NCBI RefSeq assembly: GCF_900111745.1
Contig: NZ_FOIJ01000004.1
Span: 451,339 to 515,338, forward strand
Direction of reading: 5' to 3'
From: Stigmatella erecta
GTDB taxonomy: Bacteria > Myxococcota > Myxococcia > Myxococcales > Myxococcaceae
DNA: 64,000 nt
A model generated the notes under the pieces. That model had not been told where the DNA came from, did not search any database, and saw nothing but the letters and a program-made list of their open reading frames with translations. Below are positions 60,736 to 64,000 of this stretch, piece by piece. How positions within the stretch are numbered: position 1 is the first letter of the stretch; every line of letters starts with the position of its first letter. The translations under genes and the position numbers were made by a program.

Positions 60736-61362
60736 ATGCTCAAGAGGCTGATGCCCAAGTCCGATGAGTTCTTCGACGCCTTCGACGCGCAGTGTGCCGT
60801 GACGGTGGAAGGGGCGAAGATGCTGCACGCCCTGCTGATGGACTACCGGGACGTGGCCGCCCGGGTGCAGGCCCTCCGCGAGGTGGAACACCGGGGCGAT
60901 GACGTGACGCACGCGGCCTTCAACCGCCTGCACAAGGAGTTCATCACCCCGTTCGACCGGGCGCAGATCCACACGCTGCTCTCCCGCATCGACGACGTGT
61001 TGGACCTGACCAACGCGGCGGCGGCCCGGCTGCACTACTACGAAATCGAGACGAGCCAGCCGGATGCCGCCGAGCTGGCGCGGCTCTTGGTGCTGAGCGC
61101 CGAGAAGGTCCAGGAGGTGGTGGCGGCGCTGCGGCTCATCAAGAAGCCGGAGCAGATCCTCGCCGGGTGCAAGGACATCAAGCGGCTGGAGTCCCAGACG
61201 GACGAGGCGCTGCGCGCGGGCATGGGCCGGCTCTTCAAGAGCGGCCTGGACACGCTGACGATCATCAAGTGGAAGGAAGTCTACGACTTGATCGAGACCG
61301 CCACGGACAAGTGCAACAGCGTCGCGAACGTCATCGAAGGCGTGGTCCTGGAGCACTCCTGA
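60736..61362 (+). CDS. DUF47/PhoU-like Pit accessory protein
   Basis: The 208-aa all-helical protein belongs to the DUF47 family, which accompanies PiT phosphate transporters and resembles PhoU. It shows the helical repeat pattern EHRGDDVTHAAFNRLHKEFITPFDR (positions 60889-60963), ALLSRIDDVLDLTNAAA-like (IHTLLSRIDDVLDLTN) and WKEVYDLIETATDKCNSVANVIEGV at the end. It probably gates or regulates the transporter encoded one base downstream. AGGAG lies 6 bases before the ATG. Confidence 0.9.
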   Translation: MLKRLMPKSDEFFDAFDAQCAVTVEGAKMLHALLMDYRDVAARVQALREVEHRGDDVTHAAFNRLHKEFITPFDRAQIHTLLSRIDDVLDLTNAAAARLHYYEIETSQPDAAELARLLVLSAEKVQEVVAALRLIKKPEQILAGCKDIKRLESQTDEALRAGMGRLFKSGLDTLTIIKWKEVYDLIETATDKCNSVANVIEGVVLEHS

Positions 61363-61363
61363 A

Positions 61364-62389
61364 ATGCTGCTCTTCGCCGTCATCGCGATCGTCGCGGTCG
61401 CGCTCATCTTCGACTTCATCAACGGCTTTCACGACGCGGCGAACTCCATCGCGACGGTGGTGTCCACGCGCGTGCTGTCGCCGAACCTGGCGGTGGCCTG
61501 GGCCGCGTTCTTCAACTTCATCGCGGCGTTTGGTGGGGGCGTGCAGGTGGCCAACACCGTGGGCAAGGGCATCATCGACTTCGAGATGCTGAAGGCCGCC
61601 GGGCCCCACGCGGTGCTGATGGTCATCTTCTCGGCGCTGATGGGCGCCATCGTGTGGAACCTGCTGACGTGGTGGTGGGGCCTGCCGTCCTCGTCCTCGC
61701 ACGCGCTGGCCGGCGGGATGATCGGCGCCACGGTGCCGGTGCTGGGGTTCAAGGGGCTGGTGGGCTCGGGCATCGCGAAGATCGCCGCGTTCATCGTGCT
61801 CTCGCCGCTCCTGGGCCTGGTGCTGGGCACGGCGATGATGCTGGGGAGCATCTGGACGGTGCGCAAGCAGATGCCGATGAAGGTGGACTCGTGGTTCCGG
61901 CGGCTGCAGCTCGTCTCGTCGGCCATCTTCTCGTTCAGCCATGGAACGAACGATGCGCAGAAGGTGATGGGCATCATCGCGGTGGTGCTCTTTGGCACCA
62001 TCTGGAAGGACCGGCCGTTCCACATCGACTGGTGGATGATCATCTCGTGCCACACGGCCATCGCGCTGGGGACGTTCTTCGGCGGCTGGCGCATCGTCCG
62101 GACGATGGGCCACAGCCTGACGAAGCTGGCGCCGATTGGCGGCTTCTGCGCGGAGACGGGCGGCGGCGTCACCATCATCGCGCTGGCGAAGCTGGGCATC
62201 CCGGTGTCCACGACGCACACCATCACCGGTGCCATCGTGGGCGTGGGGACGACGAAGGGGTGGCAGGCGGTGCGCTGGGGCACGGCCGGGCGCATCATCT
62301 GGGCCTGGGTGTTCACCATCCCCGCGGCGGCGCTGGTGGCCGTGCTCGTCTATGCCATCACGAGGGGGTTGGTGGGGCTTCTGGGGTAG
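61364..62389 (+). CDS. pit: Inorganic phosphate transporter, PiT family
   Basis: The 341-aa membrane protein has about 10 helices and both inverted-repeat PiT signatures: GFHDAANSIATVVSTR near the N-terminus and FSHGTNDAQKVMGII in the second half. Also present are WWGLPSSSSHALAGG and LGIPVSTTHTITGAIVGVG, the paired substrate-site loops. It is a low-affinity metal-phosphate/H+ (or Na+) symporter. The ATG follows the DUF47 stop by one base (TGAAATG), so the two are co-translated. Confidence 0.94.
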   Translation: MLLFAVIAIVAVALIFDFINGFHDAANSIATVVSTRVLSPNLAVAWAAFFNFIAAFGGGVQVANTVGKGIIDFEMLKAAGPHAVLMVIFSALMGAIVWNLLTWWWGLPSSSSHALAGGMIGATVPVLGFKGLVGSGIAKIAAFIVLSPLLGLVLGTAMMLGSIWTVRKQMPMKVDSWFRRLQLVSSAIFSFSHGTNDAQKVMGIIAVVLFGTIWKDRPFHIDWWMIISCHTAIALGTFFGGWRIVRTMGHSLTKLAPIGGFCAETGGGVTIIALAKLGIPVSTTHTITGAIVGVGTTKGWQAVRWGTAGRIIWAWVFTIPAAALVAVLVYAITRGLVGLLG

Positions 62390-62419
62390 CCTTCGCCGGA
62401 CCGTTTGCAGGGAGGGGCC

Positions 62420-63265
62420 ATGGGGACGCAGCAGAAGGCAGTCTGGATGCTCATTCTGGTGCTGAGTCCATGGATGGGGTTTGCCGAGGAGAACCCCAAG
62501 TTGCAGAGCTACCTGCGCTCCGTGAACAGCCTGTACGAGAGCTTCGAGTACGAACAGGCCTTGAAACAGCTGGAGCGGGCGCAGCGCTTCTCCCGGACGA
62601 TGGAAGAGGACGTGGCCCTGTCGCTGTATGAGGGCATCATCCTGGCGGATATGAGCCGCTGGGACGCGTCCGCCGCTGCGTTCCGGGCTGCCCTCTCGCT
62701 TCAGCCAGAGGCCTCCTTGCCCTTGAAAGTCTCTCCCAAGGTCGGAGCGTACTTCGAGAAGGTCCGTCAGGAAGTCATGCGCGAGCAGGCCAGCGCGGCG
62801 TCCAAGGTGCCTGCGGTTCCTTCGCAAGTGTCTCCACCTGCTGAAACGAAGCATGCGCCTTCGCCGGAAGTGGTGAGCAAGGATGTCCCAGCGCCCCCGC
62901 CGGGGGATGCACGTTCCGCCGCACCTGCGAAGCCGGTGGGAAGCCGTTGGCGCAGTGCCAAGGTGCTCGCCCCTGCGATCAGTGGAGGGGTGTTGGTGCT
63001 CGCGGGAGGAACATCCTGGATGTTGTCCCGGAAAGAAGCGTCGCGCCTGAATGGCGAAGGAGAGAGCTTCGGTTCACGGGACGATGTCCATCGCAGTGCT
63101 TCACGCGGCAGGACCTACCAAAGTGTTGGCGCCGGGCTGCTGGGCGCTGGCGTGGTGGGCTTGGGCATCGCGGCGGGGTTGTACTTTGGGTCCTCCACCG
63201 AGGAGATGAAGCTTGGGGTTGCCTCCAATGGCTCCTCGGCGTTCGTTTATGGGAGATGGCAATGA
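62420..63265 (+). CDS. TPR-like envelope protein with two membrane segments
   Basis: The 281-aa product has a Sec signal (MGTQQKAVWMLILVLSPWMGFA) and a helical TPR-like region of about 100 residues (SYLRSVNSLYESFEYEQALKQLERAQRF at 62508-62591, SLYEGIILADMSRWDAS). A Pro/Ala-rich linker and two C-terminal hydrophobic segments follow (VLAPAISGGVLVLAGGTSWML and SVGAGLLGAGVVGLGIAAGLYFG). No enzyme motif is present. GGAGGGG stands 5 bases before the ATG at 62420. It overlaps the next lipoprotein gene by 4 bases, so the two probably work together in the envelope. Confidence 0.8.
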   Translation: MGTQQKAVWMLILVLSPWMGFAEENPKLQSYLRSVNSLYESFEYEQALKQLERAQRFSRTMEEDVALSLYEGIILADMSRWDASAAAFRAALSLQPEASLPLKVSPKVGAYFEKVRQEVMREQASAASKVPAVPSQVSPPAETKHAPSPEVVSKDVPAPPPGDARSAAPAKPVGSRWRSAKVLAPAISGGVLVLAGGTSWMLSRKEASRLNGEGESFGSRDDVHRSASRGRTYQSVGAGLLGAGVVGLGIAAGLYFGSSTEEMKLGVASNGSSAFVYGRWQ

Positions 63266-64000
63266 GAGCGTGTGGATGCGCTGCCTGGGCCTCTCTACTG
63301 TTGTGGCTGAGTGCCTGTGTTGATTTCGAGCGCGCGGAGGAGAAGTTCTGCGCGCGGCACCCGGAGCGGTGCGGAGAGGCGCTCACGGATGGGGGACAGC
63401 CAGACGCGGGCTACGACTGCACGCCCACCCGCGACACCGACGAGCCGGACGACACGTTCGAGGACTCCAACTGCGATGGCGTCGATGGCCTGGCGGACGC
63501 CGGCATCTTCGTGGACCCCACCAGCGGCACCGAGGGGGCGGCCGGCACGAAGGACGCGCCCTTGAAGACCCTGGGCGAGGCGCTCCAGCGCCTGCGGGAC
63601 AACACGGGCCCGAACCGGCCGTCCTTCGTGTACCTCGCCCAAGGCACTTACCCCGAGACCGGCCTGGTGCTCGATGTGCCCGTCTCGCTGCATGGCGGCT
63701 ACAACGGCGCGGGCGACTGGCTGCGTAACGCCGCCAACATCACCCGGCTCCAGGGCGGCGCGGTCGGCCTGACGGTGCGCAACTTGCCGGAGGAGGCCAA
63801 CGTCACCCTGGACCGGCTCGTCATTGCCTCCTCGGAGTCCTCCACGCCGGGCACGCCCTCCATCGCCCTGCACGTCATCGACTCGGAGGCGGTGCGGCTG
63901 CGCAACGACACCCTCTGGGCGGGCCGCGGGGCCCCGGGCCAGGAAGGCGCTCCGGGCGCGCAGGGGCCCGACGGCGGCTCGGGCACCGCGGGAGGAGAGG
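63262..64000 (+). CDS. Lipoprotein with parallel beta-helix (DUF1565-like) domain, 3' end outside the window
   Basis: The frame stays open to the right edge (246 residues visible). It begins with a lipobox signal (LLLWLSAC) and a Cys-rich Asp/Glu region (FCARHPERCGEAL, DCTPTRDTDEPDDTFEDSNCDGVDG) that looks like a calcium-binding-type linker. A DUF1565/pectate-lyase-like start follows: GTKDAPLKTLGEALQRL, FVYLAQGTYPETG, VSLHGGYNGAGDW, then beta-helix turns. The last visible residues are a collagen-like stretch GAPGQEGAPGAQGPDGGSG. Such proteins are common on myxobacterial surfaces. Function unknown. It starts at ATG 63262, overlapping the preceding stop (ATGA). Confidence 0.85.
   Translation, partial: MRACGCAAWASLLLWLSACVDFERAEEKFCARHPERCGEALTDGGQPDAGYDCTPTRDTDEPDDTFEDSNCDGVDGLADAGIFVDPTSGTEGAAGTKDAPLKTLGEALQRLRDNTGPNRPSFVYLAQGTYPETGLVLDVPVSLHGGYNGAGDWLRNAANITRLQGGAVGLTVRNLPEEANVTLDRLVIASSESSTPGTPSIALHVIDSEAVRLRNDTLWAGRGAPGQEGAPGAQGPDGGSGTAGGE

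Overview
The window is a high-GC chromosomal segment whose gene content points to a myxobacterium of the Myxococcus/Stigmatella/Archangium type. The main evidence is a carotenoid operon ending in two MerR-type B12-domain regulators (CarA and CarH), several Ser/Thr protein kinases of myxobacterial architecture, many lipoproteins, a MYXO-CTERM tail, and a toxin/immunity pair of the kind used in myxobacterial kin discrimination. No rRNA, tRNA, CRISPR array, insertion sequence or phage was seen.

Layout. Bases 1-9031 hold the distal part of a carB-type carotenoid operon: crtB (5' end outside the window), an HMG-CoA reductase, a CrtD-like desaturase, crtC, a membrane glycosyltransferase, crtYc, crtYd, an acyltransferase, carA and carH. 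Every junction up to carA is a 4-base stop/start overlap. Bases 9199-14120 carry a secreted subtilisin, a TPR lipoprotein, a 2OG-Fe(II) oxygenase, a DUF2071 protein and an MFS transporter. Bases 14200-17515 carry three tandem paralogous lipoproteins with NGLxV pentapeptide arrays, encoded by almost perfect 15-bp DNA repeats. Bases 17779-27471 are signalling: a Ser/Thr kinase, an FHA-PAS-PAS-histidine kinase-receiver protein coupled to an OPT-family transporter, and a 1349-aa kinase/ATPase/TPR protein that overlaps the transporter tail to tail.

Bases 27573-32808 contain a YdjM-like membrane protein, a MYXO-CTERM polysaccharide lyase, an acyl-CoA synthetase, and a divergent DHFR-like/WYL-regulator pair around a perfect palindrome. 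Bases 32819-42050 are accessory in character: a lipoprotein with a PD-(D/E)XK-like C-terminus coupled to a DUF3396 immunity protein, small secreted or Cys-rich proteins, an M14 carboxypeptidase, a PLD-like nuclease with zinc ribbons, a carboxypeptidase-regulatory-repeat lipoprotein, and a third kinase. Bases 42078-44227 encode a two-component system. Bases 44342-47984 are zwf-pgl-gnd (oxidative pentose phosphate pathway). The rest holds an SDR, plsC, sbcD-sbcC, a PilZ protein with acidic repeats, a second M14 peptidase, an MBL hydrolase, a PG-binding M15 peptidase, a DUF47-PiT phosphate transport pair, and two envelope proteins at the right edge, the last one incomplete.

For novelty, the best candidates are the lipoprotein toxin/immunity cassette at 32819-34569 (SitA/SitI-like in form), the NGLxV-repeat lipoprotein triplet with its conserved leaders, the HMG-CoA reductase inside the carotenoid operon, and several sharp operator-like palindromes (31798-31820, 44291-44320, 37010-37027). 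All functional assignments come from reading motifs by eye. No database search was run.
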